Assembly: GCA_021234155.1 (NCBI GenBank)
Contig: JAJEKV010000054.1
Coordinates: forward strand, 2,643,702-2,707,701
Source of the DNA: Isoetes taiwanensis
Lineage: Eukaryota > Streptophyta > Lycopodiopsida > Isoetales > Isoetaceae
Direction: 5' to 3'
DNA length: 64,000 nucleotides
Position 1 is the stretch's first letter; each line of letters starts with the position of its first letter. Positions 12,331 to 25,659 of this stretch are shown here, in pieces. Below the pieces are notes generated by a model, which did not search any database, was not told where the DNA came from, and saw only the letters and a program-made list of their open reading frames with translations. Both the position numbers and the translations under genes were made by a program.

Positions 12331-12830
12331 CCAGCGTTGTCTAAGCTTCAGTCCGAGCCCAGCAGAGACAGGATTCCATGAAGATCATCTTGGCCTGAGG
12401 TACATCTTGAATGGGTTTAATGGTAACGCCACTAGGCCTTCACAAGCAACAGATAACAGCGCTGGAGTGCCTTTATCTGGGCAGAAACGCGATAGTGCAG
12501 GAAATCCAGTTTCCAATACCGCCGCCGCAGGTAATCGACGGCATAGATTCAGATGGCGGCAATTTTGTTAAGCTTTTTGTGGGGTCTGTTCCAAGGACTA
12601 TAACCGAAGACCAAGTAAGTGGGCATATTTAGCTTATCATTCAGCATTTATATAACTGATGTTAATGCAGGCCCGCCCCAGATAGCTTAATATGGAACTG
12701 TACTTGAGGTAGCTCTGATCAAAGATAAAAGAACCGGCCGGCGTCTAGGGAAGAGGTTTTGTGTGGCTGGATTCTTTTTTGCTAAGTTTCTCTTCAAATG
12801 TTGTCCGGCTATGGCGGAGTTATGCAAACA
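12331..12830 (+). pseudogene. FCA: FCA-like RNA-binding protein remnant (N-terminal part of first RRM)
   Basis: FCA is a plant RRM/WW protein that acts in flowering-time control and RNA 3'-end processing. The exon ending at about 12615 reads DSDGGNFVKLFVGSVPRTIT then EDQ and has a CAA|GTAAGTG donor. After TTAATGCAG the next exon (from about 12671) reads YGTVLEVALIKDKRTGR, the continuation of the RNP2-to-beta2 part of RRM1, but with TAA where GAA is expected just before YGT. The RNP1 block that should follow (GCCFVKYAT-like) is garbled. Upstream of the RRM a second frame (NGNATRPSQATDNSAGVPLS) looks like the low-complexity leader of FCA and joins the RRM frame only through a shift near a CAG at 12530. 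This is probably a pseudogene. Confidence 0.75.
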
Positions 12831-12959
12831 TTAGGTAAGCATCTCATCTGCCATATATCAGAGGCAATCGTTGAACTGTGAGTAGCCTCACCACGTTTCG
12901 ACATGCCTTGAAATGAATAATATGGTTCTTATGTCCAATTTGTCCGATTCACACTGAAG

Positions 12960-14480
12960 CAGGCCAATCTCCTAGTCAATGCCCATCAAATTCATCGTGG
13001 CATACCTCTACGCACCATGTGTTAGATTCTCCGGAAATTACAACCGTGGTTTCTCCTCCCGACGTTTATTGCAGCACATGGATGAGACACCAAATTTTGA
13101 CCGCCAGGATCTATACGTGTATGTTTCAGATTTGCGATTTTTGGCAAAGTCACCCAATTCAAGTGTTCCTTTTCGATGCTTCCTTCGCATTTTTGCAACT
13201 CGACAAGTTTTCAGCTTTTCGATAAAGGGTCGCCATACTTGAGGCATGCAGAGCTCGATTGATCCATCTATTTATTAAAGACTATTTATGGCGGCAACAT
13301 TCGGGCTCCTACACTTCGCAATTTCAATCAAAATGTAGCAAGTGCAACCGTCCTTCTCAAGCTCGCTCATTCCTCGTTTTCTCCCGCTAAACGCAATGTG
13401 GGCAAGTGCTTTCGATCAAAGGAGGAGGCAGAATTTCTATTCATCTGAAGGACTTCATCATCATCGGCTAAGAAGTTTCCCATATAGAAAGGATATTCCT
13501 AGCTCCCGCAATCATTTCTTTGAAAACGTAAGATGTGGCAATTGGAAGCATGCTTTTAGCGCAAACAGATGTAATATAAGGGAAGGTTTGAGCATTTCAG
13601 CCAATAAGGTTCCCCTTTCGCTTCTCGCATGATATCAATCTTGTGGAACACAGCTTTGGATTGAGGAATAAAACAGACTAGGAGGAATTAAGCACCATGA
13701 AATTGAACAGGTTAGTATGTTGTTGTACAATCGGTTCCTCAAGTAGAAGATATGATTTTGGCTTATTTTCTTGATTTCCCTGCCGAGTGCTTACAACAAG
13801 ATATTCATCATTCAAAGCTATTTTTGCATTAGACTCTGTCTACAATTAGGCCACAAAATTTGTAGGCTGAAGTACTTCTATTTAATAGAAGGAATTGTAG
13901 GTTTAAGATCACTTTATACAATCATTTCGGGTAGCATGGGCGAACCGAGTATTTTGGTGTTTGAAAACATTTTACGTAAAAACAATTTGTTCATCTATAT
14001 TTCACGATGCATATCCATTGTTTAAGTGCAGCCGCTCAATTGCCGCAATGGGGTTCATTGGCACCAAGATGGTAGCAGATTACCTTGGTATGATCTTAGA
14101 CAAGCACATTATTTGTAGGTGAAGCTAATCTGCAAGTTTGATGTTGATATGTGATTTCATATACCCAATGTAATTGTCTTTGGCGTGAGTGGGCTCCATC
14201 CTAGGTGTTGGGATAAACGCAAAAGGAATGAAGCGGTGGAAATAATATTCATCAACAGACTTTCATCTTTAGGAGCAAAATTTAGGCATCCGTTAGAGGT
14301 CTCCATGCAGATAAACAGAATGAGATATGGTTTTGATGACGTGTACAATTTGAGAGCACAACATACAGAGAAGAGGGTCCAGAGGCAGTGCAACTCTAGT
14401 GCAACTCTAGAGCTCACTGCGGCCCCGCCCATATCTGTTACATATTGCAATTGGGGTAAGTGTCATACAAGAAATTAGCC
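12960..14480 (+). other. Unassigned, possibly decayed downstream FCA sequence
   Basis: Short frames occur at 13019-13225, 13342-13632 and 14185-14478. One (SPPDVYCSTW then RHQILTARIY) could be a ruined WW-domain exon of the FCA remnant upstream, but the match is weak. The others are not recognised. Confidence 0.25.
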
Positions 14481-15530
14481 ACTGTGAAGATTGTCAATCT
14501 CATTACTGATAAAAATGAGGAAATTTGTACCCCGTTAATAAGTTACTAAATTGTCATAATGAAAGAATTGCAAGCAGAGTACATGAAGTTCGGCAAATTA
14601 TAAGCCTTATAAGCCTCTTCCTGTGGGTGTTGGGATTGGGATGTTGGAATTTCTCATTGAGTTATTGGACTTTGCAAGTTATGGGCGTATCCAAAGATGG
14701 GACTGCGGCATTAGATCTTGAAAATGCATGTTATGTCCTGCATGGATTGAGTTTACACCTTGGTGGTGTGATTTTGTGTACGTTCATTTGCTTGTGCAAT
14801 CGAAACTTTGTTGTAAATTAAAGTGAACCTCCTATAATTTGTTAATGAATTACATGAGTGCATGTGATTTTGGATTCCCCGCACATTATTATCCATCAAC
14901 ATATATCCATCCAACATATGTGCTCCAACCTTGCACTTTTGCGCTTTGCTCCAGGTTAGCACTTTTACGATGCAATAGTATATTAGCGAAAGATCTTTGG
15001 GATATGTAACCATGTAACAAGTGATAGATTGAACAAGCTTTTCCACGCAAAATGCAGGTAAAAAGATGATGAAATAATATTGCCTAATGTACATAAGGTA
15101 ACTATGCAAATACTTGCTTGACTTTTTCGTTAACAACCGGCTTTCTCAAGTGCTCAAATTCACGAGGAACATGTTATAGAGTACTTGCTTGAGTTGGTCT
15201 TTAACAACTGGCTCTCTCAAGTGCTCAAATTCCCGCGTTAATTGGCTCTCTCAAGTGCTCGAATCGCTATTTGTTTGTCGCTAGGTTTCGTTGTAAAGAT
15301 TTTCTTTTCCATGACGTCAATACATTCATTACTTAAATTACATTGATAAGTCAAACCTCTAGATCATGTCTCCTTGGATTTCAAACTAATTAGCTCGCTC
15401 TCTCATGCCTCCTCGCATTGAAATGTTACGTATGTCTTAACACTCTTAAAGCCCGAATTACACACCATAGGAACTGCAGATTTATATGAATGTTGATAAA
15501 TGTTGGTGAATGGGAATCCTGAAGGGTAGA
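14481..15530. other. No recognisable gene
   Basis: AT-rich sequence. Around 15120-15260 the phrase 'ggctctctcaagtgctcaaa' repeats three times at about 60-70 bp spacing. No other signal was seen. Confidence 0.5.
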
Positions 15531-15539
15531 GACTTGAAT

Positions 15540-16060
15540 GATCTAAGGGAATGTTCAGATGTCGTGAGAGAATCTAACGACAATTGTGTAAAATTTTATC
15601 TCAAACCTTAATTTTACTGGCTAGTCTCAACATTAGAAGTTGATGTCTTAACTTTCGTGAAATCTTCAAATAATCTACGGGAATCTGGTGGAATCTTCAA
15701 AGAATCTTATAAAATCTAGAGAATCTCGAGAGATTCTTTGCAAAACTAGAAGAATCTAAGGGAATCTTCACAAAATATTTGAGAATCCAGGGGAATCTTG
15801 TGGAATCCTTATAGAACTATGGGAATCTTAAGAAAATTCACGTGAATCCCTGTAGAATATTGGAGATTCTAGGGGAATCCTTGCAAAATCCTAAGGAATC
15901 TAAAGGAATCTTCATGGAATCTTAGAAAATCTATGGGAATTAAATGGAATTTTAAAGAATTTAGTCCCAAACATTACATTTCCTAGCTAGTCTTAAGTTT
16001 AGAACTTCATATCTTAATTTTTGAATTTCAGATTAGATACTATACGAACTACACACACTT
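15540..16060. repeat. GAATCT array, degenerate
   Basis: Repeated AATCTAGGGG / AATCTT(C)ATGG units, interrupted by unique text at 15600-15660 and 15955-16040. The array runs up to the conserved boundary 'catagtacaaccacttg' next to the TA tract at 16114. Confidence 0.75.
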
Positions 16061-16079
16061 CGATATATCTTGCCGGGTC

Positions 16080-16111
16080 GGCTTCATGCGGTCCTTCATA
16101 GTACAACCACT

Positions 16112-16182
<71 letters not shown>
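16080..16182. repeat. (TA)n tract with conserved ACTTG border
   Basis: The sequence before the tract (gtccttcatagtacaacc, then ACTTG) recurs before TA tracts at 18592, 36099, 43524 and partly 57459, and in inverted form after the tracts at 4588, 18633 and 30549. The tract itself is about 69 bp. Confidence 0.85.
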
Positions 16183-16184
<2 letters not shown>

Positions 16185-16538
16185 TAATATATATAAAATT
16201 ACTTTGGATGCCCCCATGGAATAGATATCTATATATTCAAATCGATCTAGGCCGTTCATTTAAAAATTGGTGAGGTGGTGAACACATAGCCATTGGATCT
16301 CCATGGGGGGCATGCATGGGCATGCATGGGGGCATGCACCACATCCCCAAGCCATTGGATTAAAAGGTGAGAAGAAATCCTAGCCTTTCAATTTTGTGAG
16401 GAAGGTGCAAGGAAGGTGCCAAAAAGTGGATTTGGTGCAACAAATTATAACCATTAGATCAAAAAGTGAGGATAAATCCTAACCCTTAACTTTTTATATT
16501 AAATTGATATATTTTTTTTTAAAAGAGGTGAGGTGGCA
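16185..16538. repeat. Terminal module, reverse orientation
   Basis: It contains the CATGCATG cluster at 16305-16345, a GGAAGGTGCAAGGAAGG stretch, and ends AGGTGAGGTGGCA. It mirrors the forward module at 20009-20390 across the centre near 18610. Confidence 0.75.
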
Positions 16539-16599
16539 CTCTCATTAATAAAAAGTTAGAAAGCATTTATGAATACACTTTCCAAGAAGCTTCTTTTTC

Positions 16600-18589
16600 T
16601 TAATCGCATTCAAAGGCACGTAACTTCCAAAGTCTGCAGGCCTGGGATGAAGGTGAGGCCTACGCCATTGGATCCCTCTCATCGAGAGCTTTCCAATGAC
16701 TAGTGCTTTGGCACTATTCCGTTGCAATTGGAGTTAACGTGATCGGATTCTAAGAATCTTCTTAGAATCTTAGAAGTTTACGAAATCTATGGTAATTTAA
16801 GGGAATCTAGGGGAATCTTCATGGGATCTTTAAGAATCTAGAGGAATCTCAACAGAAGCTTAGGGAATCTGAAGAATCTCAAGAGAATCTTCAGGATTCT
16901 TGGGAGAATCTTTGAGAATCTAGGGGAATCCTCATAATATCTCAGGAAAGCTAAGAGAATCTACATAGAATCTTGGGGAATGTAGAGGAATCTTGATATA
17001 GTCTTTGGGAATTTAGGGAATCTCAAGAAAACCTTAGGGACTATGGGAACCTTAAGAGGATCTATGGGAATCTAACAGAATCTTCATAGCATCTTAGAGA
17101 ATCAAAATAGAATCTTGGGGAATCTATATGAATCTTGAGAGAACAGTTCAGAATATAGGAAAATCTCGATGGAATCTTTAAGAATCTAGGGGAATCTTGA
17201 TGAAATGTTGGAGAACCAAGGAAAGCTTCGTAGGATCTAAGGGAATCTACATAGAATTGTGGGAAATCTAGTGAATCTTGGGACAATCTTTGAGGATCTA
17301 TGGGAATCTCGAGAGAATTTATGGAAACCTAGGGAATCTTCATAAAGTATTTGAGAATCTAGGTGAACCTTGATAGAATCTAGGGGAATCTACATATAAT
17401 CTTTAAAAATCTAGAAGAATCTCGATAGAATCTTTTAGATTCTATGGGAATCTTGATGGAATCTCAATCTTCATAGTATCTAAGGGAATCTAAAGGAATC
17501 TCAATAAAATCTTTAGGAATCTAGGGGTACCTTCATGAAATCTTTGAAAAATTATAGGAATCTTCATAATCATGGAAAATCTAGGTGAATCTTAGGGCAA
17601 TCTCTAGAAATCTAGGGGAATTTTGAGAGGACGAAAGGATATCGAAGGGAATCTTCATAGGATATTTGAGAATCTAGGGGAATCTTCTTAGGATCTTAGA
17701 GAATCTAGGAGAATCTACATAGAATCTTGGGGAATTTATGTGAATCTTAAGAGAATATTTGGGAATCTTGATGGGGTCTTTGAGATTCTAGGGGAATCTT
17801 GATGGAACCTTGGAGAGCATAAAGGATTCTACATATGATCTAAAGGAAGCTTCATAAAATCTTTAATAATCGAGGGGAATCCCTGGGAATCTTGATGAAA
17901 TCTTGGAGAACCTAAAGGAATCTTCATAGAATCTAAGAGAATCTAAAAGAATCTTCATAAAATCTTTGGAAATCTAGGAGAATCTTGATGGAATCATGGA
18001 GAATCTAGAGGAATCTATATAGAATCTTAAGGAATCTAAGGGAATCTTGATGGAATTGTGGAGAATCTAGAGGAATCCTTATAGAATCTATGGGAATCCA
18101 AGATAATCTACATAGAACCATGGGGAATCTGTGTGAATCTTGATGCATCTTTAGGAATGTAGGGGAATCTTCATAGAAATACTTGATAATTTAGAGGAAT
18201 CTTGATAGAATCTTAGAGAATCTAGGAAATATACATAGAATCTTGAGAAAACTATGTGAATCTTGAGAGAATCTAAGAGAATCTTCATGGAATCTTGGAG
18301 AACCTTCTATGATCTAAAGGAATCACAAGGAAATCTTGGAGAATCACAAGAGAATCTTTAAGAATTTAGGGAAATCTTGATGGAATCTTGAAGAATATAG
18401 GAGAAATCTTGGGATCTCAAGATCTTAAGGAATAATGGAAAAATTTGAGGAGAATCTTAAGGAATTTATGAAAATATCAAGAGAATCTTTGAGAATCAAG
18501 TAAAATCTAAGAGATATATCTCTGTATTTGGCTTCTAGTTGGATTTGTACAGTCCCTAACTCATACAGGCCCTACATAGTACAAAGACT

Positions 18590-18590
<1 letters not shown>
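16600..18590. repeat. Left arm of giant inverted repeat: GAATCT array
   Basis: The outer 130 bp (16640-16760, including 'catcgagagctttccaatga') pairs with 19830-19960 on the other strand. The rest is a long array of AATCTAGGGG, AATCTTGATGG and AATCTTGGAG modules. Together these make a roughly 31-bp higher-order unit built from 10-11 bp steps. Open frames across it are products of the repeat and not genes. Confidence 0.85.

Positions 18591-18591
<1 letters not shown>

Positions 18592-18633
<42 letters not shown>
18592..18633. repeat. (TA)n at centre of palindrome
   Basis: ACTTG precedes and CAAGT follows about 21 TA units, giving a perfect palindromic core. 'catagtacaa' on the left is answered by 'gtgtactata' on the right. 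Confidence 0.85.
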
Positions 18634-18635
<2 letters not shown>

Positions 18636-18639
18636 AGTG

Positions 18640-20000
18640 AGTGTACTATAAGGGAGTACACAAATTTTGAGCCATCCAAACTTAAGATTCTCTTAAGATT
18701 CCCCTAGATTCTCAAAGATTATCCCAAATTTTCTCTACATTTCTTAAGATTCTATATAAATTCTCTTAGATTCCTTTAGGTTCTATCAAGATTCCCCTAG
18801 AAAAACACACTTAGTGTAAAAGATTCCCTAACATTCCCTTAGATTCTTAGGATTCTACAAAGATTCCTCGAGATTTCAAACGTTATCACAAGGATCCTCT
18901 AAATTCTTTAGAATTCTATGTAGATTCTCCTAGATTTTGTTAGATTCTATAGAGATTCCCCTAGAATCTTGAAAATTCCATCAAGATTCCCCTAGATTCT
19001 CAAAGATTTTTAGCTTAGATTCTCGCTAGATTCTCGAGCCATTCAATGAAGATTCTATAAAGATTCACTTAGATTCTTGAAGATTAGGAAAAAGTATCCT
19101 AGATTCTCAAAGATTTAAGGAAGATTCCTTAAATACTCTTAATCCCATAAGTTACTTAAGATTCTCTTAAGATTCAACTAGATTCTCAAAGATTATCCCA
19201 GATTTTCCAAGATTCTATATAGATTCTCTTAGATTCTATCGAGATTCCCCTACTAAACACACTTATTAATGAAAGATTCCTTAAGATTCCACAAAGCTTC
19301 CCTAGATTCTTAAGATTCTATAAAGATCCTCTAGATTTTCGAACTTATCACAAGAAACCTCTAGAGTCTCCAAAATTCTATGTGGATTCTCCTAAATTTT
19401 GTTAGATTCTATATAGATTCCCTTAGATTCTATAGATTTTCAAGGATTCTCAAAGATTTTATGAAGATGCACTTCGATCCTACTAGATTCTCTATGATTC
19501 TCTTGAGATTCCCATAAATTCCCTAATTTTGTTGGGGTTCCTCTAGCCTCCTAAAGATCATCTCAAGATTCCTCTAGATTTCCCATATTTCTATGTAGAT
19601 TCTCCTAGATTCCCTTAGATTCTATGAAGATTCTTCTACATTCTCAAAGGTTTTATAAAGATTCCTATAGAATCTCAAAGATTCCCTTAGATTCTCATAG
19701 ATTCCCAAAGATTCTCTTGAGCTTCCTTTAAATTCCCTAAAAATCCTATGGAGATTCCCCTAGATTCTTTTAAATTAAGATAGATTTCAGAAAATTCTAA
19801 GTTTCCAAAAAGAAACTTAGTATTCGATCACATTAGCTCCAACTACATGAGGGAACGATGCCAAAGCACCACTCATTGGGAAGTTCTCGATTTAGAGGAA
19901 TCCAATGGTGTGGGTCTCACCTTCATCCGACCCTCATCATGCAAGTTATCTATTTTGAAGTTTGATTATAAAAAGAAGCTTCCTAGAAAGTCCATCTATT
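18640..20000. repeat. Right arm of giant inverted repeat: AGATTC array
   Basis: Reverse complement of the left-arm array (AGATTCCCCTAGATTCTC-type units) up to about 19800. The outer arm segment at 19820-20000 follows, including 'accactcattgggaag' and 'gaagcttcctagaaagtcc'. Confidence 0.85.
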
Positions 20001-20008
20001 AATGTTGG

Positions 20009-21250
<1,242 letters not shown>

Positions 21251-21259
21251 GTTACGAAC

Positions 21260-23276
21260 TAAAGTTTTGCCCAACGGATGTGTGGTGAGTTGGTATAGGC
21301 CTAGTAATGCCAAAATAAATGTGCACTTGGTCAGGGGTTCAAACCTTGGCCAGTGTATGTTTAGCTTTGGGAGTTGGTTCTGGGGGGTTATACGCCATGA
21401 TCCCCGACGTGGTAGAACTTGTGCCTATATCGTGTCCTCCACTTTGTTCCGCCATATGGCAGCAGGATAAGCTCCACAATAATTGTGAGTGAGTATGCAC
21501 CAAGAAAAATTGGCTTCCATGTACACCGGGCCGGTTGGATAGTTGTTGCCTAAAAATCCCCCGACTTCTCGAGTATGATTCTATCCTGCCTACAAAGTGT
21601 GCATGTATGGCTAAAGTATTGCCCAACGGATGTGTGGTGAGTTGGTATAGGCCTAGTAATGCCAAAATAAATGTGCACTTGGTCAGGGGTTCAAACCTTG
21701 GCCAGTGTATGTTTAGCTTTGGGAGTTGGTTACCGGGTTATACGGCCATGATCCCCGACACGTGGTAGAACTTGTGCCTATATCGCATGTCCTCCACTTT
21801 GTCCGCCATATGGCGCCAGGATAAGCTCCACAATAATTGTGTGAGTATGCACCAAATGCCTGGGAAAAATTGGCTTCCATGTACACCGGGGCTGGTTGAC
21901 GGTGGGTTGTTGCCTAAAAAATTCCCCGGTTGAGGCGGATTCTATCCCCGCCTACAAAGTGTGCATGTATGGCTAAAGTTTTGCCCAACGGATGTGTGGT
22001 GAGTTGGTATAGGCCTAGTAATGCCAAAATAAATGTGCACTTGGTCGTGGGTTCAAACCTTGGCGGTGTATGTTTAGCTTTGGGAGTTGGTTACGGGGTT
22101 ATCGCCATGATCCCCGACGTGGTAGAACTTGTGCCTATCGTGTCCTCCACTTTTGTCCGCCCATATGGCAGCAGGATAAGCTCCACAATAATTGTGTGAG
22201 TATGCACCAAGAAAAATTGGCTTCCATGTACACCGGGTGGTTGGATCCGTTGTTGCCTAAAAATTCCCGACTTCACGAGGTATGGATTCTATCCCCGCCT
22301 ACAAAGTGTGCATGTATGGCTAAAGTTTTGGCTCCGGATGTGTGGTGAGTTGGTATAGGCCTAGTAATGCCAAAATAAATGTGCACTTGGTCGGGGTTCA
22401 AACCTTGGCTTTTGTATGTTTAGCTTTGGGAGTTGGTTATTGGGGTTATACGGCCATGATCCCCGACGGTAGAACTTGTGCCTATCGTGTCCTCCACTTT
22501 GTCCGCCATATGGCAAACAGGATAAGCTCCACAATAATTGTGTGAGTATGCACCAAGAAAAATTGGCTTCCATGTACACCGGGTTGGTTGGTAGTTGTTG
22601 CCTAAAAATTCCCCACTTCCCGAGGCGGGATTCTATCCCCGCCTACAAAGTGTGCATGTATGGCTAAAGTTTTGCCCAACGGATGTGTGGTGAGTTGGTA
22701 TAGGCCTAGTAATGCCAAAATAAATGTGCACTTGGTCGGGGGTTCAAACCTTGGCGGTGTATGTTTAGCTTTGGGAGTTGGTTATCGGGTTATCTGGCCA
22801 TGATCCCCGACGTGGTAGAACTTGTGCCTATAATGTGTCCTCCACTTTGTCACGCCATATGGCGGCAGGATAAGCTCCACAATAATTGTGTGAGTATGCA
22901 CCGGTAAAAATTGGCTTCCATGTACCACGGGTTGGTTGGACTGTTGTTGCCTAAAAATTCCCCGGACTTCTCGAGGCGGGATTCTATCTGCCTACAAAGT
23001 GTGCATGTATGGCTAAAGTTTGCCCAACGGATGTGTGGTGAGTTGGTATAGGCCTAGTAATGCCAAAAATAAATGTGCACTTGGTCGGGGTTCAAACCTT
23101 GGCGGTGTATGTTTAGCTTTGGGAGTTGGTTATTGGGGTTATACGGCCATGATCCCCGACGTGGTAGAACTTGTGCCTATACGTGTCCTCCACTTTGTCT
23201 GCCATAATTGTGTGAGTATGCACCAGTAAAAATTGGCTTCCATGTACACTGGGGCTGGTTGACTGGTTGTTGCCTA
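21260..23276 (+). repeat. Six tandem copies of a ~350-bp tRNA-like unit
   Basis: Unit starts (GCCCAACGGATGTG or its variant) fall at about 21269, 21621, 21983, 22330, 22674 and 23022, spacings of 344-362 bp. Each unit has GGTGAGTTGGTATAGGC, which resembles a pol III A box. About 45 bp later it has GGGGTTCAAACC, which resembles a B box, so each looks like a tRNA-derived SINE head. The rest (through 'ccgacgtggtagaacttgtg' and 'caataattgtgtgagtatgc') is conserved in all units. Differences cluster at CAG/CCAG positions, for example TTGGCCAGTG versus TTGGCGGTG. Open frames in the units are incidental. Confidence 0.88.
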
Positions 23277-23299
23277 CCAACTAAAGTTGCATAGGGACC

Positions 23300-25553
23300 C
23301 TCACCACCAACTAAAAAGAAAAAACAGAATATTTGTGCTAATTAGGATGTACCTGTATTTGTAGAGTTCCATGATCAGGATCTTTATGTCGATTTGAGGC
23401 CGGGGTAACTTTTCGTTTGTGTAATGTTCTCGGGACTTGGCGCCAAATGTCTTCCTTTCTAAACCTTTGCCAATGAATGCTTCAATAAGACCAAACAGGT
23501 CCTTTTGCGCCTAATATCGGACATCGTGCATCGCATGGATATGGTTGCACTTGGGAGATAATTACATTACACGCCATAAGATACAGTCCATGTATTTGCT
23601 GGCATGCATTAATTTGATAACATGAAATGGTAATTTGCTTCTTTTATCATAATACCATGCGTTGGTATGTCCCTAAATGTTGTGCCAAGATCTCAATGCT
23701 CATATTCGTGAAATCCTTTTCCGCTTTTACCATCTATAGTCTTTGTAAAATGTTTCTTCCTTGATTCCCGGATGGTTCAAAGTTGTAAATTCAATGTTGT
23801 TATCATCACAATTAGTTAGACCGAGATACTTTCGTTATGAAAGGATTGTTGATCCTAGCAAGTCATGAAAATACCTATATGTATATCCAATGTTTGCGCC
23901 TCCATTAATTTCCCGAACTCATCAATTTAGAAATGAAGTTAAGTTCAAACCATGACAAAAATAAATTGCACCAACCAGGGCTAGATGAGAAGCCCATGGG
24001 AATGCCTCCTCTAATCTGCTTCCAAACTCCATTGTGCATCGCCAGAAAAACAATTATTTAATAACCACTCATTGAGTTGCATAAAAAGATCCTTAGACAT
24101 GAGTTTCCGAAGTCCCTATCCAAGTTTGAATCTTCCATTCCATAATCACCTTCCTCATTGTTAGTAATACCATACCATAGTTCATACCACCTGAATGTAT
24201 CTTCTTCTTATACTTCCATACCATGGAGATGATTTCCTTCATTACAAAGACATATACCATCTTCACCCAGAAGGGGATATTCTCATAACATTTTGTAATG
24301 TCAAAGAACAAAGACTTCCTTAATCTTTTGGTGGTAAATTGCATACTACTTCATAGATAGAACTAACCACCCAAGGAGGCTTTAATGGCTCCAAACAAAA
24401 CATATTTGTTTGCTTTGCATTTTTCATGACGGATGATAGGCCATATTTCCATAAAAGATTTAGTCCTCGCGCAACAATGGATCTTTGGCATAGAAAAAAT
24501 TGTATCATGTGCATTAGTGATCCATCGATATTCACTCTTATGGGCCTTGAAGATTCCGGCAGATAGGGTAATTCTTCACTTATCATGCAATTATCCCCAA
24601 CATATTACTCAGAAGTCCATCTTAATTTGAGTAATCGGTCATCACATGCAATATGACATCTCAAAGTCATTGCTATTAAGCCCATTATCAGCCTCGGATC
24701 TAATATGAGCGGGGCAAATGAAAAGGGGGTTGTTCGAGGTTTTATCGCCTTGAGAAGTATATATATTCTTGACCAACCATTCCATATTATTTATTATCTT
24801 TATTGTTAAATCCTCAATACGAAATTTTTCTTCCTATCACAGGTTCTTTGTCGATAAAAAATTTTGGTTTTGCCACATAGTTTCCTTTCTCAAGGCTGTT
24901 TTACATAAATCAATAAACCTTGAGTCAATCTCCATCAACTCCTCTTGATGAACTTCAAAGAACTGATCGATTGTAACTGCCATTTCCTGTTTGAATGCTT
25001 CAAGAGAAAATGGATTATCTGGGATGAAGTTTAATCCTAGTGCCAGCCAATTCCTGAGAGCCTTACTGCGTATAATTTTAAGATCTGTTGTTCGTATGTG
25101 CCCAATAGCTGGATCAATGAATTTTCTTAGTTCTGGTTTTGAACACGGACAAGCTGGATTATTAGGATCTGTGAAGATCACTTTGGGTTTATACAACATA
25201 TCCTTGAGTGTATTCGTGTATCTCCAACCAAAAGTTGTGTTTTCCCAGACATCATAGCCAATTTGATCAAAGTATCTTGTCAAAACACTTTTAAAGGTAC
25301 TGCTATAGTTGATTTTGTCAACAACCTTAGAGAAATATGTGAAGTGCACATATTTCTTGTTAGTTTTTTCCTTAATGACGTGTAGTCTTAATCTGCCATC
25401 GATTCTTGCTTTAAGTATCCTTCTCTTTATCTGTTCAACAAAGGAGATTAAGTTGAAAAAACCAGTTTCATAGAGTTGGGAATGAATTCCCAGTAAAAAT
25501 TGGCACAGAGGCCAGATAATTGAATGCAATGAATGCATCATAAAATCAGTCAA
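23300..25553 (-). pseudogene. Reverse transcriptase of the decayed element
   Basis: The N-terminal 238 residues (25553-24837) are open and read KYVHFTYFSKVVDKINYSST and HIRTTDLKIIRSKALRNWLA, close to the intact protein at 47999. Further on, separate frames keep FFDITKCYENIPF (motif A, near 24290) and PMGFSSSPGWCNLFLSW (motif B, near 23995). YRYFHDLLGINNP-like text (near 23860) stands where the intact copy has FRYIDDLAAINNP; one catalytic Asp of motif C appears changed to His. Frameshifts around 24600-24840 and 24100-24350 break the gene. The coding order is the same as the intact copy, but sequence divergence is substantial, so the insertion is old. Confidence 0.82.
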
Positions 25554-25659
25554 TCATTCAAAAAAGCTAAACTTTATTTCAATATTAAAGGAAAGTAGAC
25601 AAAGTGAATTGACAATAGTGGATCATACCATCCCATAGTAGTGCAAAAGTCTGAAATGT

